Source: Tenacibaculum aquimarinum
GTDB taxonomy: Bacteria; Bacteroidota; Bacteroidia; Flavobacteriales; Flavobacteriaceae
Length of the DNA: 64,000 nucleotides
Direction of reading: 5' to 3'
NCBI RefSeq assembly: GCF_022478115.1
Contig: NZ_JAKGSC010000001.1
Coordinates: 682,001 to 746,000 of the forward strand
Positions 17,898-28,479 of the stretch are shown here, piece after piece (positions within the stretch are counted from its first letter, which is position 1; the number at the start of each line of letters is the position of its first letter). A model generated the notes under the pieces. The model did no database searches and had not been told where the DNA came from. It saw nothing but the letters and a program-made list of their open reading frames with translations. A program made the translations under genes and the position numbers.

Positions 17898-18917
17898 TTA
17901 TAATACAGACTTAAATTGTTCTAAGAAACGTTTATCGTTTTCATAAAACATTCTAATATCTGGTATTTGATATAATAACATGGCAATTCGTTCAATTCCC
18001 ATTCCAAAGGCATAACCAGAGTATTTTGTTGGGTCAATATTGGCATTTTTAAGAACGTTTGGATCTACCATTCCGCAGCCCATAATTTCTAACCAACCTG
18101 TTCCTTTGGTAATTCTATAATCGGTTTCAGTTTCTAATCCCCAATAAATATCTACTTCTGCACTTGGCTCTGTAAAAGGAAAATAAGAAGGACGTAAACG
18201 AATTTTAGATTTACCAAACATCTCTTTTGTAAAGTATAGAAGTGTTTGTTTTAAATCTGCAAAAGAAACATCTGTATCAATATATAAACCTTCAACTTGA
18301 TGAAAAATACAGTGCGCACGAGCAGAAATATCTTCATTTCTAAAAACTCTTCCTGGAGAAATTGTTCTAATTGGTGGCTCGTTTTCTTCCATATAGCGAA
18401 CTTGTACAGAAGAAGTATGTGTTCTTAACAAAGTATCTGGATTTTTGTCAATAAAAAAAGTATCCTGCATATCTCTTGCTGGATGATATTCTGGTAAATT
18501 TAAGGCAGTAAAATTATGCCAATCATCTTCAATTTCTGGACCTTCAGAAACGGTAAAACCAATTCTGTTAAAAACCTCAATAATTTGATTTTTAACCAAT
18601 GAAATTGGATGACGAGAACCTAGTTCAATAGGTTCAGACGGGCGTGTTAAATCGCCATAAACTCCTTTTTCTTCAACAGCGTTTTCTAAAGCCTCTTTTA
18701 AAGAAGCTACTTTAGCTTCTGCAGCTTGTTTTAAGGTATTAATTGTTTGCCCAAATTCTTTCTTTTGGTCGTTAGGCACGTTTTTAAATTCAGCAAATAA
18801 ATCTTTTAAGATTCCTTTACTTCCTAAAAACTTAATTCTGAATGCTTCAATTTCTTCCGAAGAAACTCCAGAAAAAGCATTTACATCACCAATCAACTCT
18901 TTTATCTTGTCTAACAT
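17898..18917 (-). CDS. pheS: Phenylalanine--tRNA ligase alpha subunit
   Basis: 339 residues from the ATG at 18915-18917. It has class II synthetase motifs: motif 2 around [19 protein letters not shown] and [10 protein letters not shown], and motif 3 [16 protein letters not shown]. The subunit charges tRNA-Phe together with PheT, whose gene is not nearby. A longer frame starting with TTG at 18936-18938 exists, but that TTG is inside a perfect TAnnTTTG box (18936-18943), so transcription should start after it and the ATG is the better choice. The resulting length equals the family norm. Confidence 0.95.
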   Translation of the reverse strand: MLDKIKELIGDVNAFSGVSSEEIEAFRIKFLGSKGILKDLFAEFKNVPNDQKKEFGQTINTLKQAAEAKVASLKEALENAVEEKGVYGDLTRPSEPIELGSRHPISLVKNQIIEVFNRIGFTVSEGPEIEDDWHNFTALNLPEYHPARDMQDTFFIDKNPDTLLRTHTSSVQVRYMEENEPPIRTISPGRVFRNEDISARAHCIFHQVEGLYIDTDVSFADLKQTLLYFTKEMFGKSKIRLRPSYFPFTEPSAEVDIYWGLETETDYRITKGTGWLEIMGCGMVDPNVLKNANIDPTKYSGYAFGMGIERIAMLLYQIPDIRMFYENDKRFLEQFKSVL

Positions 18918-18935
18918 TACATCAAAATTAAGTTG

Positions 18936-18943
18936 CAAATTTA
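18936..18943 (-). promoter_or_regulatory. -7 promoter box of pheS
   Basis: TAAATTTG on the minus strand, a perfect TAnnTTTG, ending 18 bases before the pheS ATG. It overlaps and argues against the upstream TTG start. Confidence 0.6.
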
Positions 18944-19034
18944 TGGTTTTTAAATGAAAATAGTAATTGTTTTTTGGAAGACTTCAAATGGTGTAAAATA
19001 AATTTTAAAATTAAATTAAAAACAAGAAAAAAAC

Positions 19035-19042
19035 TATATTTG
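19035..19042 (+). promoter_or_regulatory. -7 promoter box of gdhA
   Basis: TATATTTG matches TAnnTTTG. The ATG is 42 bases downstream, so the leader is roughly 35 bases. Confidence 0.55.
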
Positions 19043-19066
19043 TTGTGTAAATTATCATAATCATAA

Positions 19067-20428
<1,362 letters not shown>

Positions 20429-20446
20429 CAAAATCTTAATAAAATA

Positions 20447-20478
20447 AAAAAGCGCTTCATTTTTGAAGCGCTTTTTTA
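20447..20478 (+). terminator. Terminator of gdhA
   Basis: AGCGCTTCA (20451-20459), loop TTTT, and the exact complement to 20472, then TTTTTT. A-rich flank on the left pairs with the T run and extends the stem. Confidence 0.85.
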
Positions 20479-20512
20479 TTTTAAATAATTTATATATTGT
20501 ATGTCAATAATC

Positions 20513-20518
20513 AAAGGA
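20513..20518 (+). promoter_or_regulatory. Shine-Dalgarno-like AAAGGA deciding the start at 20525
   Basis: AAAGGA ends six bases before the ATG at 20525. Most genes here lack such a site, so it helps to choose this start over ATG 20501. Confidence 0.4.
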
Positions 20519-20524
20519 ACTAAT

Positions 20525-23500
20525 ATGAAAGAAAATATAATAGAGAATTTAAAATCTTACGCTTTTAAAGAAGTTACTTTCGATAAGTTAATGAAGAAAA
20601 GAATTAATCAAGTATTAATTGTTTGTTCTAATTATGACTTTTACATGCTTGAAGAAGATGGTAGAATTGAAGAACGAATTTTTAACGAATATACATCTTT
20701 AAACTTAAGATATCCTCCAAATTTTGTGCATGCTAATTCAGCTAAAAGAGCTATTAAGATGATGAATTCGCATAAAATTGACATTGTTATCACTTGGTTA
20801 GATATTGGTAATTATAAAGCATTTGAAACATCAAAAATAATTAAGGAAGCTTTTCCAAATGTGCCAATAGCAGCATTAAGTCATCACTCATCACAATTAA
20901 GAAGTAAACTACAAAAAGGAAATACAGGCATTATAGATTTTGTTTTTCATTGGAACGGGAATGCAGATATCTTTTTAGCCATTATAAAATTAACTGAAGA
21001 CAGAATGAATGCTGAAGTTGATATTAATGGAGTTGGTGTAAAGGCAATTTTATTAGTAGAAGATTCGCTTAAATTTTATTCAAGATATATTCCACTTATA
21101 TATAAAGTTATTCTTAAACAAACCCAACAAATAATGTCTGAAGGGTTAAATGAGCAACGGAAAATGCTGCTAATGCGAGGAAGACCAAAAATTTTGTTAG
21201 CTACAACTTTTGAAGAAGGAATACATTTGTTTGATACTTATAAAGATAACTTGTTAGGTGTAATATCGGATGTAAATTATTTTAAAGATGGAATTAGAAA
21301 TAAAGAAGCCGGATTTTTATTCTTAAAATATGTGCGAAATTATAAACGATATTTTCCATTTTTAATTCAATCTTCAGACGAAAATAATGAAAAAAGAGCT
21401 TTAGAACTTAAGGGAAAGTTTTTATACAAACATTCCGAAACATTAGGCGTAGATATAAGAAACTATATTGTTAAATATTTTGCTTTTGGAGATTTTGAAT
21501 TTTGGGATCCAACGCAAATGAAAGTCTTAGCGGCAGTTAAAGATTTAAGCGAATTTCAAAAAGCTATAAAAATAGTTACAGAAGATTGTTTAATGTATCA
21601 TGCAACAAGAAGTGAATTCTCTAAATGGTTAAAATCGAGAGCGCTTTTTCCTTTAGCAGATTTATTAAGTACAATTGAGCATAGCGATTTTGAAAACAGC
21701 AATCAAATTAGAGCGTTTTTAATTAACGCTATTAAATTATATAGAACTTACAGGTCTAGAGGTGTAATTGTAAAATTTAACAAACATAAATATGATGAGT
21801 TTGTTGGCTTTGCAAGAATTGGAGAAGGAGCTTTAGGAGGAAAGGGAAGAGGTTTAGCCTTTATAGATTCATTCTTAAAGAGAAATAATTTATATAATAA
21901 ATATAAAGATGTAAGTATAACAATACCAAGAACTGTTGTAATAAGTACAGATGTTTTTGATCAATTTATTGACACGCATAAATTAATTAAATTTGTTGCT
22001 GAATGTTCAGATGATGATAAAATTTTAAATGAATTTATTTCTAAAGACTTGCCAGAATGGGCTTTAGAAGACATTAAGGCATTTTTACAAACTACAAATT
22101 GCCCAATTGCAGTAAGATCTTCGAGTATTTTAGAAGATTCTAATTACCAACCTTTTGCAGGAGTTTTTTCTACTTATATGGTTCCTGACTCAGAAATCGA
22201 TAAAAAAGTTGAAATGGTTTCTAATGCCATTAAGTCTGTTATAGCATCATCTTTTTTCGAAAACAGTAAACTGTATTTAAAAGCTATATCGCATACTATA
22301 GAAGAAGATAAAATGGCGGTAATTTTACAAGAGGTTACTGGTAAACAATATCAAGATGTATATTACCCAAATATATCTGGAGTAGCACGTTCTATTAACT
22401 TTTATCCTATTGGAGATGAAAAACCAAACGAAGGAATTGCTAATATTGCTTTAGGTTTAGGTGAATTAATTGTAGGTGGAGGACAATCTTTACGTTTTTC
22501 TCCATATCATCCCAAAAAAGTACTACAATTATCTTCTCCAGGCTCTACTCAAAGAGATACACAGCAACATTTTTATGGTTTAGATTTAGACCCAAATAGT
22601 TATAAAACATCTACTTCGGAATCGGTTAATAAAAAGAGAATAACCATTAGAAAAGCAGAAAACCATGGATCTTTAAAGTTTGTAGCTTCTACTTATGATT
22701 TACAAAATAACTCGATTAGACCAGGTGTAATGCACGATGGAATTCGGGTAATTACTTTCGATAATATTTTAAAGTACAATACTTTTCCGTTACCAGAAAT
22801 TTTACAAGAATTACTACGAATAGGCCAACGAGAAATGAGGAATCCTATAGAAATAGAATTCGCTGTAAAACTAGATGTTCCTTCAGGAAAACCAAAAGAA
22901 TTTAGTTTTTTACAAATAAGACCTATTGTAGAAAGTGTAGAAACAGTTAGTAAATTACCTGAAAAATTAGAAATTTCAGACACCATAATTTATTCTGAAT
23001 CTGCCTTAGGAAATGGTAAGTATGAAAATATTTGTGATGTAGTTTACGTAAAACCTAACACATTTAATCCTGCCAATACAAGAGATATAGCAAAAGCAGT
23101 AGAAGAGATTAATAAAAAATTTATTGAAGCAGATAAACCTTACATTTTGGTTGGTCCTGGACGTTGGGGTTCTAGTGATTCTTGGTTAGGAATACCAGTA
23201 CTTTGGTCACAAATTTCAGCAGCAAAAATAATTGTAGAATCTGGTTTAAATGATTTCAGAATAGATCCAAGTCAAGGAACGCACTTTTTTCAAAATTTAA
23301 CATCCTTTAAAGTGGGTTATTTAACTATAAATCCATTTATAAATGACGGTTTTTTTGATGTAGAATATTTAAATGAAAAGGAGGCCGTTTTTGAAGATTC
23401 TTATTTACGCCATATTTCATTTAAAAATCCATTAACAGCTGTTGTTGATGGAACTAATAATAAAGCAGCAATTTTTAAAGCGGGTATTTCATTACAAGAT

Positions 23501-23557
23501 TTACAAATAAATGAAGAAAAAACAGAGGAAGAATTACCACCAGAGGGATTTATGTAA
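20525..23557 (+). CDS. Receiver-like / PEP-pyruvate-binding domain protein
   Basis: 1010 residues from the ATG at 20525. The N-terminal third holds two response-regulator-like segments (IDIVITWLDIGNYKAFETSKII, about 85-105; and AILLVEDSLKFYSRY, about 180-195). The rest is the ATP-binding N-terminal domain of pyruvate phosphate dikinase/PEP synthase: GEGALGGKGRGLAFID (about 435) and IAVRSSSILEDSNYQPFAG (about 540). Near the end is GPGRWGSSDSWLGIP. No swivelling His domain or TIM-barrel PEP domain is seen, so it cannot be a normal dikinase; function unknown. An upstream ATG at 20501 adds eight residues, but AAAGGA at 20513-20518 lies seven bases before the second ATG and favours it. It sits between two glutamate dehydrogenase genes. 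Confidence 0.8.
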   Translation: MKENIIENLKSYAFKEVTFDKLMKKRINQVLIVCSNYDFYMLEEDGRIEERIFNEYTSLNLRYPPNFVHANSAKRAIKMMNSHKIDIVITWLDIGNYKAFETSKIIKEAFPNVPIAALSHHSSQLRSKLQKGNTGIIDFVFHWNGNADIFLAIIKLTEDRMNAEVDINGVGVKAILLVEDSLKFYSRYIPLIYKVILKQTQQIMSEGLNEQRKMLLMRGRPKILLATTFEEGIHLFDTYKDNLLGVISDVNYFKDGIRNKEAGFLFLKYVRNYKRYFPFLIQSSDENNEKRALELKGKFLYKHSETLGVDIRNYIVKYFAFGDFEFWDPTQMKVLAAVKDLSEFQKAIKIVTEDCLMYHATRSEFSKWLKSRALFPLADLLSTIEHSDFENSNQIRAFLINAIKLYRTYRSRGVIVKFNKHKYDEFVGFARIGEGALGGKGRGLAFIDSFLKRNNLYNKYKDVSITIPRTVVISTDVFDQFIDTHKLIKFVAECSDDDKILNEFISKDLPEWALEDIKAFLQTTNCPIAVRSSSILEDSNYQPFAGVFSTYMVPDSEIDKKVEMVSNAIKSVIASSFFENSKLYLKAISHTIEEDKMAVILQEVTGKQYQDVYYPNISGVARSINFYPIGDEKPNEGIANIALGLGELIVGGGQSLRFSPYHPKKVLQLSSPGSTQRDTQQHFYGLDLDPNSYKTSTSESVNKKRITIRKAENHGSLKFVASTYDLQNNSIRPGVMHDGIRVITFDNILKYNTFPLPEILQELLRIGQREMRNPIEIEFAVKLDVPSGKPKEFSFLQIRPIVESVETVSKLPEKLEISDTIIYSESALGNGKYENICDVVYVKPNTFNPANTRDIAKAVEEINKKFIEADKPYILVGPGRWGSSDSWLGIPVLWSQISAAKIIVESGLNDFRIDPSQGTHFFQNLTSFKVGYLTINPFINDGFFDVEYLNEKEAVFEDSYLRHISFKNPLTAVVDGTNNKAAIFKAGISLQDLQINEEKTEEELPPEGFM

Positions 23558-23570
23558 AAATGATTATATG

Positions 23571-23634
23571 ACAAAAAACAACCGTTATTATCTTGTTTAA
23601 ATTACATATTCTTATAAAAGAGTTGTTTTTTTGT
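23571..23634 (+). terminator. Possible weak terminator after the PEP-pyruvate-binding gene
   Basis: AAAAAACAAC (23573-23582) pairs with GTTGTTTTTT (23622-23631) around a long loop of 39 bases, ending in T residues. The large loop makes it uncertain. Confidence 0.35.
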
Positions 23635-23687
23635 TAAAGATTAAAAACACAACAAAATATGTTGATTAAAATTCAATTTTAAAAATG

Positions 23688-23695
23688 TATTTTTG
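23688..23695 (+). promoter_or_regulatory. -7 promoter box of the second glutamate dehydrogenase gene
   Basis: TATTTTTG, a TAnnTTTG match, with TTG at 23662-23664 as a possible -33 element 23 bases upstream. The ATG is at 23737. Confidence 0.55.
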
Positions 23696-23736
23696 TTATC
23701 AAAATTATACTATAAATAGTTGTTAATTATATTAAT

Positions 23737-25074
23737 ATGAATGTCACAGAAATTTTAACAAACCTAGAAACAAAACATCCTAATGAACAGGAGTATTTAC
23801 AGGCTGTTAAAGAGGTTTTAGAATCTATTGAAACGATTTATAATGAAAACCCACAATATGAAGCGGCCAAAATTATTGAACGTTTAGTAGAACCAGATCG
23901 TATTTTAACGTTTAGAGTTTCTTGGATTGACGATTCCGGAAATGTACAAGTAAATTTAGGTCACAGAATACAATTTAACAATGCTATTGGTCCTTACAAA
24001 GGAGGAATTAGATTACACCCAAGTGTAAACTTAAGTATTTTAAAGTTCTTAGGATTTGAACAAATATTTAAAAATGCATTAACCACTTTACCAATGGGAG
24101 GTGGAAAAGGAGGATCAGATTTTAATCCAAAAGGAAAATCAGATACAGAAATAATGCGTTTTTGTCAAGCATTTATGCTAGAGCTATGGAGATTTATTGG
24201 ACCAAGTACAGATGTACCTGCAGGAGATATAGGAACAGGAGCTAGAGAAATAGGTTTTATGTACGGTATGTTTAAAAAACTACAGCAAGAAAACTCTGGG
24301 GTTTTTACAGGAAAAGGTTTAAATTGGGGAGGAAGCTTAATTAGACCAGAAGCAACAGGCTTTGGTGGAGTTTACTTTACAAAAGAAATGCTAGAAACTA
24401 AAAACGACGATTTTAAAGGTAAAACAATTGCACTTTCAGGTTTTGGAAATGTAACTTGGGGTGTTGCTTTAAAAATTACAGAATTAGGTGGTAAAGTAGT
24501 TACAATTTCTGGTCCTGACGGTTATATTTATGACAAAAAAGGATTAGATGAAGATAAAATAAGTTACTTATTACAATTAAGAGCAAGTAATAATGATATA
24601 GTTTCTCCGTATGCCGATGAGTTTCTAGAAGCTACCTTTCATGCAAATGAAAAACCTTGGGGCGTAAAATGTGATATTGCAATGCCTTGTGCTACTCAAA
24701 ATGAATTAAATGGAGAAGATGCAGAAAAATTAGTAGCAAATGGTGTTCAGTATGTGGCTGAGGTTTCAAATATGGGTTGTACTCCAGAAGCTATTCACGA
24801 GTTTCATAAAGCTAAAATTTTATACGGACCTGGTAAAGCAGTAAATGCAGGTGGAGTTGGAGTTTCTGGGTTAGAAATGTCTCAAAACGCAATGAAATTA
24901 AACTGGACCAAAGAAGAAGTAGACGTTAAATTACATCAAATAATGAATTCTATACATACCGCTTGTTTAAAGTTTGGTACTGAAGAAGATGGTTATATAA
25001 ATTATGTAAAAGGAGCAAATATTGCTGGTTTTATAAAAGTAGCCGATGCAATGTTAGATCAAGGTGTAATTTAA
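23737..25074 (+). CDS. Glutamate dehydrogenase, probable NAD-type
   Basis: 445 residues and clearly paralogous to the enzyme at 19085-20428 (shared [19 protein letters not shown] and a near-identical C-terminus, [13 protein letters not shown]). The coenzyme domain differs: ALSGFGNVTWGVALKITELG, then VVTISGPDGYIYD. The Gly-Pro-Asp-Gly ending, in place of Ser-Asp-Ser-Ser, matches the NAD-dependent enzyme of Clostridium symbiosum, so I infer NAD use (EC 1.4.1.2) and a role in glutamate breakdown. This is inference from the loop; it could be dual-specific. It has its own promoter box and terminator, so it can be regulated apart from gdhA. Confidence 0.93.
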   Translation: MNVTEILTNLETKHPNEQEYLQAVKEVLESIETIYNENPQYEAAKIIERLVEPDRILTFRVSWIDDSGNVQVNLGHRIQFNNAIGPYKGGIRLHPSVNLSILKFLGFEQIFKNALTTLPMGGGKGGSDFNPKGKSDTEIMRFCQAFMLELWRFIGPSTDVPAGDIGTGAREIGFMYGMFKKLQQENSGVFTGKGLNWGGSLIRPEATGFGGVYFTKEMLETKNDDFKGKTIALSGFGNVTWGVALKITELGGKVVTISGPDGYIYDKKGLDEDKISYLLQLRASNNDIVSPYADEFLEATFHANEKPWGVKCDIAMPCATQNELNGEDAEKLVANGVQYVAEVSNMGCTPEAIHEFHKAKILYGPGKAVNAGGVGVSGLEMSQNAMKLNWTKEEVDVKLHQIMNSIHTACLKFGTEEDGYINYVKGANIAGFIKVADAMLDQGVI

Positions 25075-25098
25075 GAATACACTTTTATAAATACTTTA

Positions 25099-25129
25099 AA
25101 AGCACATCAATTTTGATGTGCTTTTTTTA
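25099..25129 (+). terminator. Terminator of the second glutamate dehydrogenase gene
   Basis: AGCACATCAA (25101-25110) and its complement (25113-25122), with flanking A and T runs. Confidence 0.85.
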
Positions 25130-25130
25130 T

Positions 25131-25209
25131 GGGCGTTCCCTACGGTCGTGCTTTTCGTTATATCTTTTATTCATTCTTCATAAAAGGATGCCACTTCAAT
25201 CACTAACGC
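25131..25209 (-). repeat. Dispersed ~80-base repeat, copy 1
   Basis: Read on the minus strand it begins GCGTTAGTGATTGAAG, has an internal A/T-rich stem (ATCCTTTTAT pairing with ATAAAAGAT), then ATATAACG and ends TAGGGAACGCCC. The same order occurs at 33236-33324 and 55073-55152. It lies directly after a terminator and about 36 bases before the next gene's -7 box. No coding content. Confidence 0.8.
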
Positions 25210-25244
25210 AAAACAACCGATAGTTTTAACACCAATTAATTTGT

Positions 25245-25252
25245 TATTTTTG
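25245..25252 (+). promoter_or_regulatory. -7 promoter box of the alpha/beta hydrolase gene
   Basis: TATTTTTG ends five bases before the ATG at 25258, so a leaderless or near-leaderless mRNA is predicted. Confidence 0.5.
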
Positions 25253-25257
25253 ACAAT

Positions 25258-26100
25258 ATGAGAATCATTAAAAACACTGTTTTACAAGGAAAACATAACA
25301 AACCAATTTTAACTGACGTTTTTTATAAAGAAACAAGGCAACCAAAACCAATTGTTATTTTTTGTCATGGTTACAAAGGTTTTAAAGATTGGGGTGCTTG
25401 GAATTTAATGGCAGAAGCATTTGCTAATACTGGTTTTTTCTTTGTAAAATTCAATTTTTCTCACAATGGAGGAACTGTTGAACAACCTATTGATTTTCCA
25501 GATTTAGAAGCCTTCGGAAATAATAATTACACAAAAGAATTAGACGATTTAGAATCGGTTGTCGATTGGGTTTCTAACAATACCGATTTTAAAAATGAAG
25601 TTGATACAAACAACATTTCATTAATTGGACATAGCAGAGCTGGCGGAATTGTTACTATTAAAGCAGAAGAAGATGCTCGTATTAAAAAGGTAATTACGTT
25701 GGCAGGAGTTTCCGATTTTGGAAGTAGGTCTTCTACTATTGGAGATTTAGAACAATGGAAAAAAGACGGTGTTAAATATGTTGTAAACGGAAGAACAAAA
25801 CAACAAATGCCCCATTTTTATCAGTTTTATTTAGATTTTAAAGAAAACGAAGAACGATTAACTATAAAAAGAGCTGTTCAGAATCTGCAAATTCCACACT
25901 TAATAATTCATGGAGATAACGATGCTTCAATATTTATAAAAGAAGCCGAGAATCAGCATTTATGGAACGCTAACAGCCAATTTGAGGTTGTTAAAGAAGC
26001 TGATCATGTTTTTGGAGCAAGTCATCCATGGAAATCTAAAAGTCTTCCAACTCATTTATTAGAAGTAGTAGATAAATGTTGTAATTTTATCATCAATTAA
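25258..26100 (+). CDS. Alpha/beta hydrolase
   Basis: 280 residues, no signal peptide. The fold is shown by PIVIFCHGYKGFKDWGAW (oxyanion region, about 31-48), the nucleophile elbow LIGHSRAGG with Ser at about 130, LIIHGDNDASIF with the acid Asp, and EADHVFGASHPW with the catalytic His. It resembles dienelactone-hydrolase/acyl-peptidase-like serine hydrolases; the substrate is unknown. It is followed by an EEP-fold gene after 17 bases, so the two are likely co-transcribed. Confidence 0.85.
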   Translation: MRIIKNTVLQGKHNKPILTDVFYKETRQPKPIVIFCHGYKGFKDWGAWNLMAEAFANTGFFFVKFNFSHNGGTVEQPIDFPDLEAFGNNNYTKELDDLESVVDWVSNNTDFKNEVDTNNISLIGHSRAGGIVTIKAEEDARIKKVITLAGVSDFGSRSSTIGDLEQWKKDGVKYVVNGRTKQQMPHFYQFYLDFKENEERLTIKRAVQNLQIPHLIIHGDNDASIFIKEAENQHLWNANSQFEVVKEADHVFGASHPWKSKSLPTHLLEVVDKCCNFIIN

Positions 26101-26117
26101 TAATTAAAACCCTTTTA

Positions 26118-27110
26118 ATGGCTTCACTTTTATCATCATTATTTAAGAATAATTCCGACGATATTTTTACGATTGCATTTTATAATGTTGAAAATTTATT
26201 TGACACTAAAGACGATCCTAAAACACATGATGACGATTATACTTCTGGAGGAAAAAGACGTTGGGGTTACAAAAGGTATAACGAAAAAGTTAAGAAGTTA
26301 ACGTCTGTAATTTCTCAACTAGGAACCAAACGCTCAAAAAATCCACCAGCAATTGTTGGTTTGGTAGAGGTTGAAAACAGCCAAGTTGTACAAGACTTAG
26401 TTAGACATAAAAATTTAGCAAGATATCATTATGATTTTGTGCATTACGATTCTGCTGATGAAAGAGGAATTGATGTTGCATTATTGTATAACAAGCAAAT
26501 TTTTGAATTACTATCTTCTAAAACCTATCCGCTTTATTTTGAAGAAGAAGACGGAAGTAGAGATTACACAAGAGATGTTTTACGAGTTACAGGAAATTTA
26601 AAAGGAGAACGCATAACTATTTTAGTAAATCACTGGTCTTCACGTAGAGATGGAGAAGAAGAAACAAGGCCAAAACGTATTAAAGCCGCAGTTTTAAATA
26701 AAACCATAATTGAAGAAATTAAAGCAGAAGATGCAGCTGCTAAAATTATAATAATGGGTGATTTTAATGATGATCCAACAAGTGAAAGTGTAAAAGAATA
26801 TTTAGTAGGTACAGATTTTTACAATCCAATGGAAAGTCTTTTTGCTAAAGGAGTTGGAACATTAACTTATAATAAAAAATGGAACTTATTCGATCAAATT
26901 ATTCTAAGTAAAAACTTTCTAGGAAAAGAACCTGGTAAATTACAATTTAAACATGCTGAAGTCTTTAATAAAAAATGGTTACGTATAGCAAAAGGAAAAT
27001 TAAAAGGAAGTCCGTTTAGAACCTTCATTGGTCCTTGGTACAAAGGAGGTTTCTCAGATCATTTTCCTGTATATACTTATTTAGTGAAAGAGAAAAAACA
27101 AGGTTTTTAA
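26118..27110 (+). CDS. Endonuclease/exonuclease/phosphatase family protein
   Basis: 330 residues. The EEP-fold motifs are in order: IAFYNVENLFDTKDD (metal-binding Asn/Glu), IVGLVEVEN, ILVNHWSSRR, IIMGDFNDDP (Asp-x-Asn), and FSDHFPVYTYL (Asp-His). The family cuts phosphodiester bonds in nucleic acids or removes phosphates from sugars or lipids. No signal peptide is evident, although the first ten residues are hydrophobic-poor and end in NNSDD, so it is probably cytoplasmic. It probably shares the promoter of the hydrolase gene. Confidence 0.88.
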   Translation: MASLLSSLFKNNSDDIFTIAFYNVENLFDTKDDPKTHDDDYTSGGKRRWGYKRYNEKVKKLTSVISQLGTKRSKNPPAIVGLVEVENSQVVQDLVRHKNLARYHYDFVHYDSADERGIDVALLYNKQIFELLSSKTYPLYFEEEDGSRDYTRDVLRVTGNLKGERITILVNHWSSRRDGEEETRPKRIKAAVLNKTIIEEIKAEDAAAKIIIMGDFNDDPTSESVKEYLVGTDFYNPMESLFAKGVGTLTYNKKWNLFDQIILSKNFLGKEPGKLQFKHAEVFNKKWLRIAKGKLKGSPFRTFIGPWYKGGFSDHFPVYTYLVKEKKQGF

Positions 27111-27118
27111 TAACAAAA

Positions 27119-27197
27119 TACTAGACATAAAAAAAATCCCGAGTTGAAAAACTTGGGATTTTTGTTTTATATAAAAAGAATAAATTATCCTTTTAAA
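27119..27197. repeat. Left copy of a direct repeat flanking the M43 gene (contains a relic of the sdhB 3' end)
   Basis: This stretch and 28480-28556 match at about 75 of 77 positions apart from two extra A residues here. The repeat spans a terminator hairpin and, in the right copy, the last codons and stop of sdhB. Here, read on the minus strand, it still encodes NLKG and a stop, but nothing like sdhB precedes it beyond a few residues. Confidence 0.85.
27131..27164 (+). terminator. Terminator after the EEP-family gene
   Basis: AATCCCGAGTT, loop GAAA, AACTTGGGATT followed by TTTG; one G-T pair in the stem. It is part of the duplicated segment. Confidence 0.8.
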
Positions 27198-27387
27198 TTC
27201 GATTTTCCTTTGATAATTGAAATAAATGTGTATTTTCGCATTGTTAAAAAAACCCCCACTTTATTGATTTTTACATAAAGTTTTAACACTTTCTTTACCA
27301 AACATAGAGTTAGTTAACGTTTTTTAACAAAAAAAACTAAATTACTATTAATAATTTTATTAACTAATTTTAATCACTTTAACAAAA

Positions 27388-28470
27388 ATGAAAAAAGTTT
27401 TTTTATCGCTAGTAATAGCAACAGGAGTATTTATTGGTTGTCAAGATTCTTCAAATGAAAATCCATCAGAACAACAAGCAAAAGTAGACATGAGCGACTT
27501 TTATCTTCATACAGATGTAGATGAAACTGCAGGAAGATCTGCAAACGGTACACAAGGAAAAGGTTGTCACACAATGAATGTATTAAATAAACAGTTACAA
27601 GAAAATCCGGGTCTTTATAAAAAGATGTATGATGTTGAATATGCTTCGAGGAAATTTTTAGCAGCTAAAGGGAAGCCTGGAGGTGGAAACGGAAACGGAA
27701 ATGGAAACGGTGGTGGTGGAACCGACCCTACTGATCCAACTGACCCAGTTGATGATGGTTTAGGAGTAATTAATATTCCGGTATATGTTCATGTTGTATA
27801 TAGTAATTCTCAGCAAAACATAAGTAATGCGCAAATTACGTCTCAAATGACAGTTTTAAATAACGATTTTAGAATGCAAAATTCTGATGCATCAAATACT
27901 CCAGCAGAGTTTGCTGATGATGCTGCAGATGCTGAAGTAACATTTACTTTAGCAGGAACTTTTAGACATTCTAATTCTACATCTTCTTGGGGAACAAATA
28001 ACGCAGTAAAATCTGCTTATCCTCCTGTAACACCAGAAACTCATTTAAATATTTGGGTTGCTGAAATTGGTGGAGGTATTTTAGGATATGCGCAATTTCC
28101 AGGAGGTAATTTAGCTACTGATGGTGTAGTGTGTGCGCCTCAATATTTTGGAACAACAGGTTATGTTTCTGCTCCTTTTGATGGTGGTAGAACTATGACT
28201 CATGAAGTTGGTCACTATTTAAACTTACGCCATATTTGGGGAGATGGAAGATGTAAACAAGATGATTTTGTTGCTGATACTCCTTCTTCTGATGGACCAA
28301 ATTATGGTTGTCCTTCATATCCAACTGTTAACTGTCGTACAAATGATATGACAATGAACTATATGGATTATACAGATGATTCTTGTATGAGTTTATTTAC
28401 AGTTGGTCAAAAAGATAGAATGAGATCTATTTTTGCACCAGGTGGAGCAAGAGAAGCTATTCTTAATTAG
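27388..28470 (+). CDS. Zinc metalloprotease lipoprotein, M43 (pappalysin) family
   Basis: 360 residues. It begins with a lipoprotein signal (MKKVFLSLVIATGVFIGC, lipid-bound Cys at 18). Residues about 92-128 are a low-complexity linker of GN and TDP repeats. The catalytic domain has the zinc motif HEVGHYLNLRH followed by IWGDG and a Met-turn MNYMDYTDD, both typical of M43 cytophagalysin-type proteases. No C-terminal type IX sorting domain is visible; the protein ends soon after the catalytic domain (REAILN). It probably cuts extracellular or surface proteins. The gene is flanked by copies of the sdhB 3' end, so it looks inserted. Its leader is long, about 140 bases after a weak TATTTTCG box. 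Confidence 0.9.
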   Translation: MKKVFLSLVIATGVFIGCQDSSNENPSEQQAKVDMSDFYLHTDVDETAGRSANGTQGKGCHTMNVLNKQLQENPGLYKKMYDVEYASRKFLAAKGKPGGGNGNGNGNGGGGTDPTDPTDPVDDGLGVINIPVYVHVVYSNSQQNISNAQITSQMTVLNNDFRMQNSDASNTPAEFADDAADAEVTFTLAGTFRHSNSTSSWGTNNAVKSAYPPVTPETHLNIWVAEIGGGILGYAQFPGGNLATDGVVCAPQYFGTTGYVSAPFDGGRTMTHEVGHYLNLRHIWGDGRCKQDDFVADTPSSDGPNYGCPSYPTVNCRTNDMTMNYMDYTDDSCMSLFTVGQKDRMRSIFAPGGAREAILN

Positions 28471-28479
28471 AATTAAATA

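Noticed and set aside
27664..27760. Tandem repeat or CRISPR-like array in the M43 gene
   Set aside because: It is a low-complexity coding linker (Gly-Asn and Thr-Asp-Pro), with no spacers.
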